A DNA stretch of 64,000 nucleotides, from positions 2,723,501 through 2,787,500 of the forward strand of contig NZ_JBANRJ010000001.1 in assembly GCF_037154075.1 (NCBI RefSeq). Direction: 5' to 3'. A model generated the notes under the pieces. That model searched no databases, was not told the origin of the DNA, and saw only the letters and a list, made by a program, of their open reading frames with translations. The position numbers and the translations under genes are program-made. Each line of letters opens with the position of its first letter. Positions within the stretch are counted from its first letter, which is position 1. This document shows, in pieces, positions 46,896 to 55,874 of the stretch. Source of the stretch: Sphingobium aromaticiconvertens. GTDB taxonomy: Bacteria > Pseudomonadota > Alphaproteobacteria > Sphingomonadales > Sphingomonadaceae.

Positions 46896-47847
46896 GGGTA
46901 TCTGGCTGGGCGCGGGGGTGTCCACCTTTCTGGCATCATGCGGAGGCGGCGTGGATCAGGCGCGTTTGCCCCCGGTGGATCGGTCGGTTCCCCGGCAGCA
47001 GTCGTCCGTGCCCGATGATCCGGTCAAGGTCGGCCAGCCTTATACGGTGGGCGGCGTCACCTACACCCCGCAGGACAGCGTCAATTATGACGAAGTCGGC
47101 CAAGCCAGTTGGTATGGCGAGGAGCAGCAGGGCAACGACACCGCCAATGGTGAGCGCTTTCTGCCCGGCGGCGTCAGCGCCGCGCATCGCACATTACCGT
47201 TGCCCAGCTATGTCGAGGTGACGGCCCTAGACACCGGCAGGACCATCCTGGTGCGTGTCAATGATCGCGGCCCCTTTTCTGGTGATCGCCTGATCGACCT
47301 GTCACGTGGCGCGGCCGAGCAATTGGGCATCACCGGTCATGGATCGACACCCGTTCGCGTCCGCCGCGTCAATCCACCCGAACAGGAACGCGCGGCGCTC
47401 CGTAGCGGTGGCCGCGCCGCCGAGCGACTGGAAACACCAGCGCCCTTGCTCGCTGCCTTGCGCAAGCGCGCGGGTGAACCTGTGCCGATGGCCAGCGCGC
47501 CAAAGCCCCTGAAAGGCGCAAAGTCCGTTCAAGGTTCGAAGGCAATCGCAGGCACCACTTACGCGCCGCCGCCATCCAGGAGGCCGATGGCCAAGCAAGC
47601 TGCTACGCCCCCATTGCCCCAGGCATCACCGTCATTGCGCACAGGTAGCCATGTCGCGCAGGTCGCGGCTTTTTCCTCGCGCGATCGCGCTGAAACACTG
47701 GCCCGCCGCATCGGCGCTGCCGTGGTCGAAGGTCGCGCCGTCTGGCGTGTGCGGCTCGGTCCCTATCCCTCAGCGGAGGCCGCCCGGCGCGCCGCGACAT
47801 CGAAAGGCTTTGCCGGGGCACAGATCATGGCTAATGACACGCCATGA
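46879..47847 (+). CDS. rlpA: RlpA-family septal lytic transglycosylase with SPOR domain
   Basis: 322 residues. The N-terminus has a lipobox-like STFLASCGGG. The double-psi barrel domain (residues ~70-165) has GQASWYGEE, TANGERF and VRVNDRGPFSGDRLIDLS. A Pro/Ala-rich linker leads to a C-terminal SPOR domain (HVAQVAAFSSRDRAETLARR). It acts on denuded glycan strands at the septum, to which SPOR domains localise. It sits between other wall hydrolases. Confidence 0.93.
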   Translation: MRLRVRGIWLGAGVSTFLASCGGGVDQARLPPVDRSVPRQQSSVPDDPVKVGQPYTVGGVTYTPQDSVNYDEVGQASWYGEEQQGNDTANGERFLPGGVSAAHRTLPLPSYVEVTALDTGRTILVRVNDRGPFSGDRLIDLSRGAAEQLGITGHGSTPVRVRRVNPPEQERAALRSGGRAAERLETPAPLLAALRKRAGEPVPMASAPKPLKGAKSVQGSKAIAGTTYAPPPSRRPMAKQAATPPLPQASPSLRTGSHVAQVAAFSSRDRAETLARRIGAAVVEGRAVWRVRLGPYPSAEAARRAATSKGFAGAQIMANDTP

Positions 47848-47905
47848 CAACATGGCCGCGTTCCGGCACACACGTCCACCTTACCACTTGTTGAAGGCCA
47901 AGAAG

Positions 47906-49069
47906 ATGAAGAAGAGTGTCGCCGCTGTCATATTCACGGGCCTGTTGGCACAGCCCCTCGCGGCCAGTGCCCCGCCCTACACCAGCGAAGCGCCGATCGC
48001 CTATATCAAGGATCTGTCTTCAGGCGCAGTCCTGTACGACAAGGGTGGCGAGACGAAGATACCGCCCGCGTCCATGGCAAAAATGATGACGGCCCATGTC
48101 GCCTTCCGGCTGATTCAGCAGGGTCAGTTGAAGTTGGACACCAAATTCACCGTGCGCCCGGAAACCTGGCAGAGATGGCATGGCCCGCAGGCGGGATCGA
48201 CGATGTTCCTGTCGGTAGGCGAGCAGGTGTCGGTCGAAAACCTCCTGCACGGCATCGTCACCCTGTCGGGCAACGATGCCTGCGTCGTGTTGGCGGAGGG
48301 CATTGCAGGGACCGAGCAGGCCTTCGTCGCGCAGATGAATGAGGAAGCCAAGCGCCTCAAGCTCAATGACAGCCATTTCGGCACCAGCAATGGTTGGCCG
48401 GACGAAGGCGTAACCTATGTCACCGCCCGCGATCTGGCGACATTGGCGGAGGCAACCGTCAAGGAAACGCCCGACCTTTACAAGCGGTTCTACGCCACCC
48501 AGTCCTTCACCTGGGGCAAGACCATGGGTGGGTCCGACATCACCCAGGGGAACCGTAATCCGATCCTTGGCAAGATTGCCGGCGCCGATGGCCTGAAGAC
48601 CGGCCATACCCAGGAGGCCGGCTTCGGCTTCACCGGCTCCGCCGAGCAGGACGGCCGCCGCCTGGTCATGGTGGTAGCGGGCCTCAAAAGCACCAACCAG
48701 CGGATCGCGGAATCCGTGCGCTTCATGGACTGGGGCTTCAAGGCATGGAAGGCGCAGTCTCTTTTCAAACAGGGCACCGTGGTGGAAACCGCCCCAGTCC
48801 AGCTGGGCAGCGCCACCAGCGTCGATCTGGTCGCGCCACAGAATATGGCAGTAACGCTCCCCCGAACCGCCTCATCCAACATCAGCGTCAAGGTCGCCTA
48901 TACTGGCCCGATCAAGGCGCCGATCAAGAAAGGCGACAAGATCGCCGAACTCATCGTTTCCACCCCCGACACCGCGCCGCAAATCATGCCACTCGTCGCG
49001 GGTGCGGATGTAGAGGAGGCTGGCATCTTCGGTCGCTTCTGGAATGGCCTTAAGGCGCTGTTCGGGTAA
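47906..49069 (+). CDS. dacA: D-alanyl-D-alanine carboxypeptidase (PBP5/6 type)
   Basis: 387 residues from ATG 47906; a longer frame extends back into rlpA and is rejected. The signal peptide ends PLAASAPP. Active-site motifs are SxxK in PASMAKMMT, SGN in LSGNDACVV and KTG in GLKTGHTQEA. The C-terminal beta domain ends with GRFWNGLKALFG, an amphipathic membrane anchor. It trims peptidoglycan pentapeptides in the periplasm. Confidence 0.95.
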   Translation: MKKSVAAVIFTGLLAQPLAASAPPYTSEAPIAYIKDLSSGAVLYDKGGETKIPPASMAKMMTAHVAFRLIQQGQLKLDTKFTVRPETWQRWHGPQAGSTMFLSVGEQVSVENLLHGIVTLSGNDACVVLAEGIAGTEQAFVAQMNEEAKRLKLNDSHFGTSNGWPDEGVTYVTARDLATLAEATVKETPDLYKRFYATQSFTWGKTMGGSDITQGNRNPILGKIAGADGLKTGHTQEAGFGFTGSAEQDGRRLVMVVAGLKSTNQRIAESVRFMDWGFKAWKAQSLFKQGTVVETAPVQLGSATSVDLVAPQNMAVTLPRTASSNISVKVAYTGPIKAPIKKGDKIAELIVSTPDTAPQIMPLVAGADVEEAGIFGRFWNGLKALFG

Positions 49070-49079
49070 TGGATCACCA

Positions 49080-49706
49080 ATGACGGGACGTTTCATCTCG
49101 CTTGAGGGCGGGGAGGGTGCGGGTAAGTCCACCCAGTTGCGCGCCCTTGGCCTTGTTTTGCGCGCACGCGGTCTTGAGGTCGTGGAGACGCGGGAACCGG
49201 GCGGCAGCGAAGGGGCGGAGGCAATCCGTACCCTGTTGCTGACCGGGGATGCGGATCGTTGGAGTGCGCGCGCCGAAGCGCTGCTGTTCGCGGCCGCGCG
49301 CACCGACCATCTGGAAAAGAAAATCCTGCCTGCCATCCAACGCGGCGCATGGGTGTTGTCAGACCGTTTCCTCGACAGCAGCCGCGCTTATCAAAGCGGC
49401 GCGAGTGGTCTTGCCGATGCCGACATTCTTGCGCTACACCGCATCGGTAGCGAGGGTAAACTCCCCGACCGGACCCTCGTCCTCACCTTGCCAGAGGCGG
49501 ATGCAGAGGCACGTGCCCACGCCCGTGATGGCGACGTCAGCGACCGCATCGGCGGCAGGGAGCGCGCCTTTCATCGCGCCGTTGCGCAATCTTTCGTCGA
49601 TTATGCCGCAGCCGAACCGGATCGCATCCGCCTGATCGATGCCCGTGGCGAACCGGAAGTCGTGACGGCTCGCCTGCTCGACACACTCGCGGACCTGCTG
49701 CCATGA
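49080..49706 (+). CDS. tmk: Thymidylate kinase
   Basis: 208 residues from ATG 49080 (MTGRFISLEGGEGAGKS). The P-loop is GGEGAGKSTQ, the DR motif is LSDRFLDSSRAYQ, and the TREPGGSEGAE substrate loop is present. It phosphorylates dTMP to dTDP. It overlaps holB by four bases, a common arrangement. Confidence 0.96.
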   Translation: MTGRFISLEGGEGAGKSTQLRALGLVLRARGLEVVETREPGGSEGAEAIRTLLLTGDADRWSARAEALLFAAARTDHLEKKILPAIQRGAWVLSDRFLDSSRAYQSGASGLADADILALHRIGSEGKLPDRTLVLTLPEADAEARAHARDGDVSDRIGGRERAFHRAVAQSFVDYAAAEPDRIRLIDARGEPEVVTARLLDTLADLLP

Positions 49707-50689
49707 CGCCATTTGAGGGACATGAGCGGCAGGCGACGACCCTGCTGGAAGCGGCGGCATCAGGACGGCTTCATCATGGCTGGATACTGGCCGGACCACA
49801 GGGGATAGGGAAGGGGGCCTTCGCCCGTGCCATGGCCCTGCGCCTGCTCACCGACGCAGCCGGGCCGCCGATCATGGCGCAAGAATTGGAGGTGCCGCCA
49901 GAGCATCCCATCGCCCGCATCATGGCGGCAGGATCGCATCCTGACTATGCTGAGCTGGAGTGCCTGGAAAAAGAAAAGGAAGGGACGCACGCGCGTAACA
50001 TCAGTGTCGACCAGATTCGCGGCCTCTCCCGCCTTATCCACTCCGTTCCTTCTCTTTCGCACCGCCGGGTGGTGGTGATCGACAGCGCCGATGATCTGGA
50101 ACGCAGCGCCGCCAATGCACTGCTCAAAAGCCTTGAGGAACCGCCAGCGGACATGCTGTTTCTGCTGGTCACCCATGCTCCCGCGCGATTGTTGCCCACG
50201 ATCCGATCGCGCTGCCACGTCCTGCGCTTTGACCCGCTGAATGATGCGGCGATGCGCCGGGTTCTGCGGGCCCATCAGGGCGACGGCATGAGTGAAGCAG
50301 AACTCGACGTGCTTCTTCGCGCAGGCGAGGGATCGCCGGGGAAGGCCTTACGCTACGCTGGCTTGCAGCTGGCGGAGATGGAACAGGCGCTCACGGCCAT
50401 CGCCGCCCATGGCGACGCCGATAATCGCGAGCGGCTGGCGCTGGCGAAGATGCTATCCGGCAAGGCCGCCAGGCCCCGTTTCGAAGCCTTTCTTGAACGC
50501 GCTCCGGCCTTCATCGCTCAAGCTGCGCGGGGCCTTCAGGGTAGCGCGCTGGGCAATGCGCTTTCCCATTGGGAAGCCGCCCGCCAGTTGGCATCCGGGG
50601 CCGTCATCCTGTCGCTGGAACCGGGATCGGTCGTGTTCGAACTGGCAGGTCATGTCGCGGCCCTTTCCCCTTCGCGGCTCGCTGCCTGA
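49703..50689 (+). CDS. holB: DNA polymerase III subunit delta'
   Basis: 328 residues. It is an AAA+ clamp-loader subunit with a degenerate P-loop GPQGIGKGAFARAMA and the sensor region SLEEPPADMLFLLVTHAPARLLPTIRSRC (conserved SRC motif, given in two overlapping parts: SLEEPPADMLF and LLPTIRSRC). The zinc Cys residues of canonical delta' are largely missing, as in other alphaproteobacteria. It loads the sliding clamp. Confidence 0.94.
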   Translation: MTPFEGHERQATTLLEAAASGRLHHGWILAGPQGIGKGAFARAMALRLLTDAAGPPIMAQELEVPPEHPIARIMAAGSHPDYAELECLEKEKEGTHARNISVDQIRGLSRLIHSVPSLSHRRVVVIDSADDLERSAANALLKSLEEPPADMLFLLVTHAPARLLPTIRSRCHVLRFDPLNDAAMRRVLRAHQGDGMSEAELDVLLRAGEGSPGKALRYAGLQLAEMEQALTAIAAHGDADNRERLALAKMLSGKAARPRFEAFLERAPAFIAQAARGLQGSALGNALSHWEAARQLASGAVILSLEPGSVVFELAGHVAALSPSRLAA

Positions 50690-50732
50690 AAAGCGACTTT
50701 GCGTAGGGAGGAAGTCCCGCTAGATAGCCGCC

Positions 50733-52295
50733 ATGTCCAAGCCTTTCACGATCACCACCGCCATCAGCTATCCTAATGGCCGTCCCCATATCGGCCATGC
50801 TTATGAGGTCATCGCCACTGATGCCATCGCCCGCTTCCAGCGGATGATGGGTCGCGATGTATTCTTTCAGACCGGTACAGACGAACATGGACTGAAGATG
50901 GTGCAGACCGCGCGTGGTCGTGACATGGAGCCACGCGCTCTTGCTGATGAAATGGCAAGCTATTTCAGGCAGATGAATGACATACTGAACATCAGTCATG
51001 ATCGTTTCATTCGCACCAGCGAACCGGATCATTATACTGCCAGCCAAGCCCTTTGGCAGGCAATGGAGGCCAATGGCGACCTCTATCTCGACCGCTATGA
51101 AGGCTGGTATTCGGTCCGCGACGAAGCCTATTATGACGAGAAGGAACTGGTCGAAGGGGAAGGGGGCGCCAAAGTCTCGCCACAGGGCACCCCGGTCGAG
51201 TGGACCGTAGAGGAAAGCTGGTTCTTCCGACTTTCCGCCTATCAGGATCGGTTGTTGGCGCTCTACAACGACCAGCCCGATTTCATTCAGCCCGAAAGCC
51301 GCCGCAACGAGATCAAGCGCTTTGTTGAGGGCGGGCTGTCCGACCTCAGCATCTCGCGCACCAGCTTCGACTGGGGCGTGCCAGTGCCTGACCGCGATGG
51401 CCACGTCATGTATGTGTGGGTCGATGCTCTGACCAATTATCTCACGGGTTGCGGCTATCCCACCGACCCGGATCGCATGGCGCGCTACTGGGCCGAAGGC
51501 GGCGACATTACGCATGTCATCGGTAAGGATATCGTGCGTTTTCATGCCGTTTACTGGCCAGCCTTCTTGATGAGCGCGAAACTGCCGCTGCCCAAGCAGA
51601 TATTCGGCCACGGCTTCCTGCTGAACCGGGGCGAAAAGATGTCTAAATCGGTCGGCAACGTCGCTGACCCCATGGAACTGGCCGAGCGTTTCGGCGTCGA
51701 CCAGTTGCGCTATTTTCTGCTGTCCGAAGTCACTTTCGGTAATGATGGCAGCTACAGCGCCGAAGCCATCGTCGCACGTTCCAACAGCGATCTTGCCAAC
51801 AGTTTCGGCAACCTTGCCCAGCGGACTTTGAGCTTCATCGCCAAAAATCTGGAAGGGCGGCTGCCCGAACCGGCTCTACAGGCGGTGGACAGCGAACTGC
51901 TCGCCTCTATTGCCGAGGCGGCGGCGACCTTCCAGACGGCTATGAACGATCTGGCCCCATCGGTGGCGATCGAAACGTGGATGCGCGCCGTTTTCGGTTG
52001 TAACGCTTATATTGACGCGCAGGCGCCCTGGGCACTCCGCAAGACTGATCCCGCGCGGATGGAGGCCGTGCTGGCGACGCTCTATGAAGCCATTGCGCAC
52101 CTCGCGATCATGATCCAGCCGGTTATCCCGGCCAGCGCAACCGCGCTGTTGGATCAGATGGGCGTAGCGCCCGAAACGCGGACCTATGCGGCAATCGGGC
52201 CGGGCTGGTATCCTGTCCTCCGCGCCACGGGCTTCACGCTTGCCGCGCCGAAGCCGCTTTTCCCACGCCTTGAACTTACGGAGGCGGAAGCCTGA
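50733..52295 (+). CDS. metG: Methionyl-tRNA synthetase
   Basis: 520 residues. The HIGH signature is PNGRPHIGHAYE and the KMSKS loop is GEKMSKSVGN. The protein lacks a zinc-knuckle Cys set and has no C-terminal tRNA-binding extension, fitting the shorter MetG type. It charges initiator and elongator tRNA-Met. It lies in the tmk-holB-metG-tatD order common in alphaproteobacteria. Confidence 0.96.
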   Translation: MSKPFTITTAISYPNGRPHIGHAYEVIATDAIARFQRMMGRDVFFQTGTDEHGLKMVQTARGRDMEPRALADEMASYFRQMNDILNISHDRFIRTSEPDHYTASQALWQAMEANGDLYLDRYEGWYSVRDEAYYDEKELVEGEGGAKVSPQGTPVEWTVEESWFFRLSAYQDRLLALYNDQPDFIQPESRRNEIKRFVEGGLSDLSISRTSFDWGVPVPDRDGHVMYVWVDALTNYLTGCGYPTDPDRMARYWAEGGDITHVIGKDIVRFHAVYWPAFLMSAKLPLPKQIFGHGFLLNRGEKMSKSVGNVADPMELAERFGVDQLRYFLLSEVTFGNDGSYSAEAIVARSNSDLANSFGNLAQRTLSFIAKNLEGRLPEPALQAVDSELLASIAEAAATFQTAMNDLAPSVAIETWMRAVFGCNAYIDAQAPWALRKTDPARMEAVLATLYEAIAHLAIMIQPVIPASATALLDQMGVAPETRTYAAIGPGWYPVLRATGFTLAAPKPLFPRLELTEAEA

Positions 52296-52299
52296 CGCC

Positions 52300-53088
52300 A
52301 TGTTGATCGACAGCCATTGTCACTTGAATTACAAGGGATTGATTGAAGATCAGGCCAATGTGTTGCAACGTGCGCGAGATGCTGGCGTTGGCCTGATGCT
52401 CAATATAGCGACGCGTGAGAGCGAATGGGACGATGTTCTGAGCACGGCGCTGCGCGCGCCTGATGTCTGGGCCACCGTGGGCATCCATCCGCACGAAGCC
52501 GACGAGCATCCCCATATCGACACCGCCAAGCTGGTCGAGCGCGCTCAGCATCCGCGCGTCGTCGGTATTGGCGAAACCGGCCTTGATTATTATTACGACC
52601 ATAGCGATCGCGATCGCCAGCAAAAGAGCTTTCGGTCGCACATCGCCGCAGCTCGGTCGACCGGCCTGCCGCTGATCGTCCACACGCGCGAGGCGGAAGC
52701 CGACACGATCGGCATCATGCGCGAAGAGATGGAGGAGGGGGGCTATAGCGGCGTCATCCACTGTTTTACCGCCAGCGGTGCCTTTGCCGATCAGGCGATG
52801 GCGCTGGGATTCTACATCTCCATTTCTGGCATCGTCACCTTCAAGAATGCAAAGGATTTGCAGGAAACAGCAACCCGCTTGCCGGCCGATCGCCTGCTGG
52901 TGGAAACGGATTCCCCATTTCTTGCACCTATCCCGCATCGCGGCAGGCCCTGTGAACCTGCTTATGTTGCGGACACCGCGCGTTTCCTCGCCAATCTGCG
53001 CGGTGAGAGCATGGATGCGCTGGCGGCAGCCACAACCGCGAATTTCCACGCCCTTTTTACCAAGATTCCGGCGCCACCCGCTGCATGA
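52300..53088 (+). CDS. TatD-family metal-dependent hydrolase
   Basis: 262 residues from ATG 52300; a longer frame inside metG is rejected. Metal ligands are His/His in LIDSHCHLNYKG, Glu in GIGETGLDYYYD, His in IVHTREAEAD and VIHCFTASG, and Asp in VETDSPFLAPIPHRG. The family includes 3'-5' DNA exonucleases. It overlaps the next gene by four bases. Confidence 0.94.
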   Translation: MLIDSHCHLNYKGLIEDQANVLQRARDAGVGLMLNIATRESEWDDVLSTALRAPDVWATVGIHPHEADEHPHIDTAKLVERAQHPRVVGIGETGLDYYYDHSDRDRQQKSFRSHIAAARSTGLPLIVHTREAEADTIGIMREEMEEGGYSGVIHCFTASGAFADQAMALGFYISISGIVTFKNAKDLQETATRLPADRLLVETDSPFLAPIPHRGRPCEPAYVADTARFLANLRGESMDALAAATTANFHALFTKIPAPPAA

Positions 53089-53858
53089 CCCTGCGCGTCA
53101 CCATCCTGGGTAGCGGCACATCGTCGGGCGTTCCCCGGATCGGCAACGACTGGGGTGATTGCGATCCGACGCACCCATGCAACCGTCGTACTCGTGTGTC
53201 GATCCTGGTCGAAAGTCCCACGACACGGCTCTTGGTCGACACCTCTCCAGACATGCGCGCCCAATTGTTGGCGGCCGATGTCATCGACATCGACGCCATA
53301 TTATGGACGCACGATCATGCCGATCACAGCCACGGTATCGACGATGTGCGCCAACTCTATCATCATCGAAAAAGCCCCATGCCCGGTTATGGCCGCGCGC
53401 CGACGATGGCATTGCTGAAGCGGCGCTTCGACTATGCATTTGAAGGAACAAAGGACTATCCCCCCACGATTGCAGGGCATATCCTGCCTGATAGTCTGAT
53501 CATCGGCGACATCGCCATCACCTGCGTGGATCAGCCGCATGGGAGCATATATTCGACAGGCTTTCGGTTCAGTCATGGTGAGATAAATGTTGCTTATGCC
53601 ACTGATTTTCATGCCATGACCCCGGACATGCTGGCTCTCTACGATAGTGTCGACCTATGGATCGTCGATGCTTTGCGCGCTCGCCCGCATCCCTCACATC
53701 CCCATCTCGCGTTGACGTTGGACGCGATCGCGGCGGCACAGCCCAAACGCGCCATCCTCACGCATATGGATCAGAGCATGGACTATGCCACGCTCTGCCA
53801 GACGCTCCCTGCGGGTGTCGAGCCGGGCTATGATGGCCAGATAGTGAATCTGCCATGA
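53085..53858 (+). CDS. MBL-fold metallo-hydrolase, PhnP-like
   Basis: 257 residues. It starts LRVTILGSGTSSGVPRIG and has the zinc motif WTHDHADHSHGIDD. PhnP-type Cys residues appear near CDPTHPCNRR. PhnP enzymes are cyclic phosphodiesterases; without phn genes nearby the substrate is unknown. It is translationally coupled to the tatD-like gene. Confidence 0.9.
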   Translation: MTLRVTILGSGTSSGVPRIGNDWGDCDPTHPCNRRTRVSILVESPTTRLLVDTSPDMRAQLLAADVIDIDAILWTHDHADHSHGIDDVRQLYHHRKSPMPGYGRAPTMALLKRRFDYAFEGTKDYPPTIAGHILPDSLIIGDIAITCVDQPHGSIYSTGFRFSHGEINVAYATDFHAMTPDMLALYDSVDLWIVDALRARPHPSHPHLALTLDAIAAAQPKRAILTHMDQSMDYATLCQTLPAGVEPGYDGQIVNLP

Positions 53859-53874
53859 CAAACGAGGGGCGCTG

Positions 53875-54480
53875 ATGGAATTGAGCACCGATCAGGCGAT
53901 GGGCAGCCTCTGGTACATATTGGCGCTCATACTGGTGGGGTCCGCATTGATCGGGCGGCGGATGCGGTTGGGCAGCCTGCTTGGCATGTTGCTCGCTTGG
54001 GTAGTGATCTTTTGCGTCGTCCTGACACTGTTCAGCTATCGCCGGGAACTGGGAATGGTGAAGGACCGGGTTCAGTCCGAAGTAACCGGCACTCCAAACC
54101 AGCAAACGGAGGGGCAGGCGCTCCGCATCGCTATATCATCTGACGGCCATTATTGGGTTGACGGCGCCCTTAACGGCACCCCGACACGCTTCCTGATCGA
54201 CAGCGGGGCCAGCGTGACCGCCTTGTCCGAAGGGGCGGCGAAGGCCGCTGGCCTGAATGTCGATGCGACCGGCATTCCCATGGTTATGCAGACCGCCAAT
54301 GGTCAGGTTGAGGCGCATCGCGCCAGCGTCGCGACCCTGTCCTTGGGGCCGATCCGTGCCAGCGACCTGCCAGTCGTCGTGTCCCCCGCATTCGGAGAGA
54401 TTAATGTGATCGGCATGAACATGCTCTCCCGCCTGAAAAGCTGGGGTGTGCAGAATGGCGAGATGGTGCTGACGCCATGA
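53875..54480 (+). CDS. Membrane-anchored retropepsin-like aspartic protease (TIGR02281 type)
   Basis: 201 residues with two membrane helices near the N-terminus (LWYILALILVGSALIG and LGMLLAWVVIFCVVLTLF). The periplasmic domain has the catalytic motif FLIDSGASVTALSEGAAK and a second loop NVIGMNMLSRLKSW. Retropepsin-type enzymes act as dimers. The substrate is unknown. It overlaps the MFS gene by four bases. Confidence 0.9.
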   Translation: MELSTDQAMGSLWYILALILVGSALIGRRMRLGSLLGMLLAWVVIFCVVLTLFSYRRELGMVKDRVQSEVTGTPNQQTEGQALRIAISSDGHYWVDGALNGTPTRFLIDSGASVTALSEGAAKAAGLNVDATGIPMVMQTANGQVEAHRASVATLSLGPIRASDLPVVVSPAFGEINVIGMNMLSRLKSWGVQNGEMVLTP

Positions 54481-55778
54481 CCCCTCATGGACATATTGGT
54501 CCACCCGACCAGCGCGAACGGCTGAAGGCGATCATTGGCGGTTCCACCGGCAATCTGGTGGAATGGTATGACTGGTATACCTATGCGGCCTTCACCCTCT
54601 ATTTCGCGCCGCATTTTTTCCCCAGCGATGACCCGACGGCGGAACTTTTGGGGGCGGCAGGGGTGTTCGCCGTCGGATTTTTGATGCGGCCGATCGGTGC
54701 CTGGCTGATGGGCGTCTATGCCGATCGCCATGGACGGAAGAGTGGCCTTACCCTGTCCGTCTCGCTGATGTGCGGGGGGTCGCTGCTGATCGCCGTGACG
54801 CCGGGTTATGAAACAATCGGCGTCTTCGCGCCGACACTGCTGGTAATCGCGCGGTTGATGCAGGGGCTTTCGATCGGAGGCGAGTATGGCGCCAGCGCGA
54901 CTTATCTGTCGGAGATGGCGGGCAAGAGTCGACGCGGCTTCTTTTCCAGCTTCCAGTATGTGACATTGATCGCCGGACAGTTGGTCGCCATCTGTGTATT
55001 GTTGATACTTCAGGCGGCGATGAGCGAAGCCAGCCTCGACGCCTGGGGATGGCGTATCCCCTTTGTCATCGGCGGTGGCCTTGCCGTTGTCGTTTTCTGG
55101 TTGCGCCGGGGCCTGGCGGAAACGCAGAGCTTTGCGGTCGCCAAGGCTGAAGGCGCGCCAAAATCGGGCTTTTTCGAACTGATCCGTAACCATCCGCGGG
55201 AAACGATGACGGTGATGTTGCTGACCGCAGGTGGCACGATCGCCTTCTATGCATACTCGATCTACATGCAGAAATTCCTGGTCAACACGACCGGTCTTGA
55301 TCGGGAAACTGCATCGCAAATCAATGCAGTAACATTGTTTCTTTTCATGTTATTGCAACCCGTGGCAGGCGCCTTGTCCGATCGGATCGGGCGCAAGCCG
55401 CTGATGGTGGGCTTTGGCGTGCTGGGCGTGATTTGCACCTATCCGATCTTCGTCGCGCTGGAGACGGTCGACAATCCTATAATAGCCGGTCTGCTGGTGA
55501 TGATTGGGCTGGTTATCGTTACGGGCTATACGTCGATCAATGCTGTGGTGAAGGCGGAATTATTTCCCGCCCATATCCGCGCGCTGGGCGTGGCACTGCC
55601 TTACGCATTGGCGAACACGCTGTTTGGCGGCACTGCTGAGTTGGTCGCCTTATGGTTCAAACAGGCAGGGATGGAACAGGCGTTTTACATCTATGTATCC
55701 GTGATGATCGGCATTTCGCTCATCGTCTATGTTCGGATGCGGGACACGGCGAAACACAGCCGGATCATGGAGAACTGA
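54477..55778 (+). CDS. MFS transporter, metabolite:H+ symporter (KgtP/ProP-like)
   Basis: 433 residues with 12 predicted membrane helices. The N-terminal GGSTGNLVEWYDWYTYAAF and the loop GVYADRHGRKSGLTLS are typical of the metabolite:H+ symporter family, as is SIGGEYGASATYLSEMA. Substrates in this family are dicarboxylates, osmolytes or shikimate; the specific one cannot be read. It ends the co-directional series that starts at 45852. Confidence 0.92.
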   Translation: MTPHGHIGPPDQRERLKAIIGGSTGNLVEWYDWYTYAAFTLYFAPHFFPSDDPTAELLGAAGVFAVGFLMRPIGAWLMGVYADRHGRKSGLTLSVSLMCGGSLLIAVTPGYETIGVFAPTLLVIARLMQGLSIGGEYGASATYLSEMAGKSRRGFFSSFQYVTLIAGQLVAICVLLILQAAMSEASLDAWGWRIPFVIGGGLAVVVFWLRRGLAETQSFAVAKAEGAPKSGFFELIRNHPRETMTVMLLTAGGTIAFYAYSIYMQKFLVNTTGLDRETASQINAVTLFLFMLLQPVAGALSDRIGRKPLMVGFGVLGVICTYPIFVALETVDNPIIAGLLVMIGLVIVTGYTSINAVVKAELFPAHIRALGVALPYALANTLFGGTAELVALWFKQAGMEQAFYIYVSVMIGISLIVYVRMRDTAKHSRIMEN

Positions 55779-55874
55779 TTGGGATTGGGCGGATGGAGCT
55801 GCCAAGCGCGCAATCATATAAATTTAACATAATATATATTATCGAATAATTAATCTGTAGCAGCAACGTTCAAA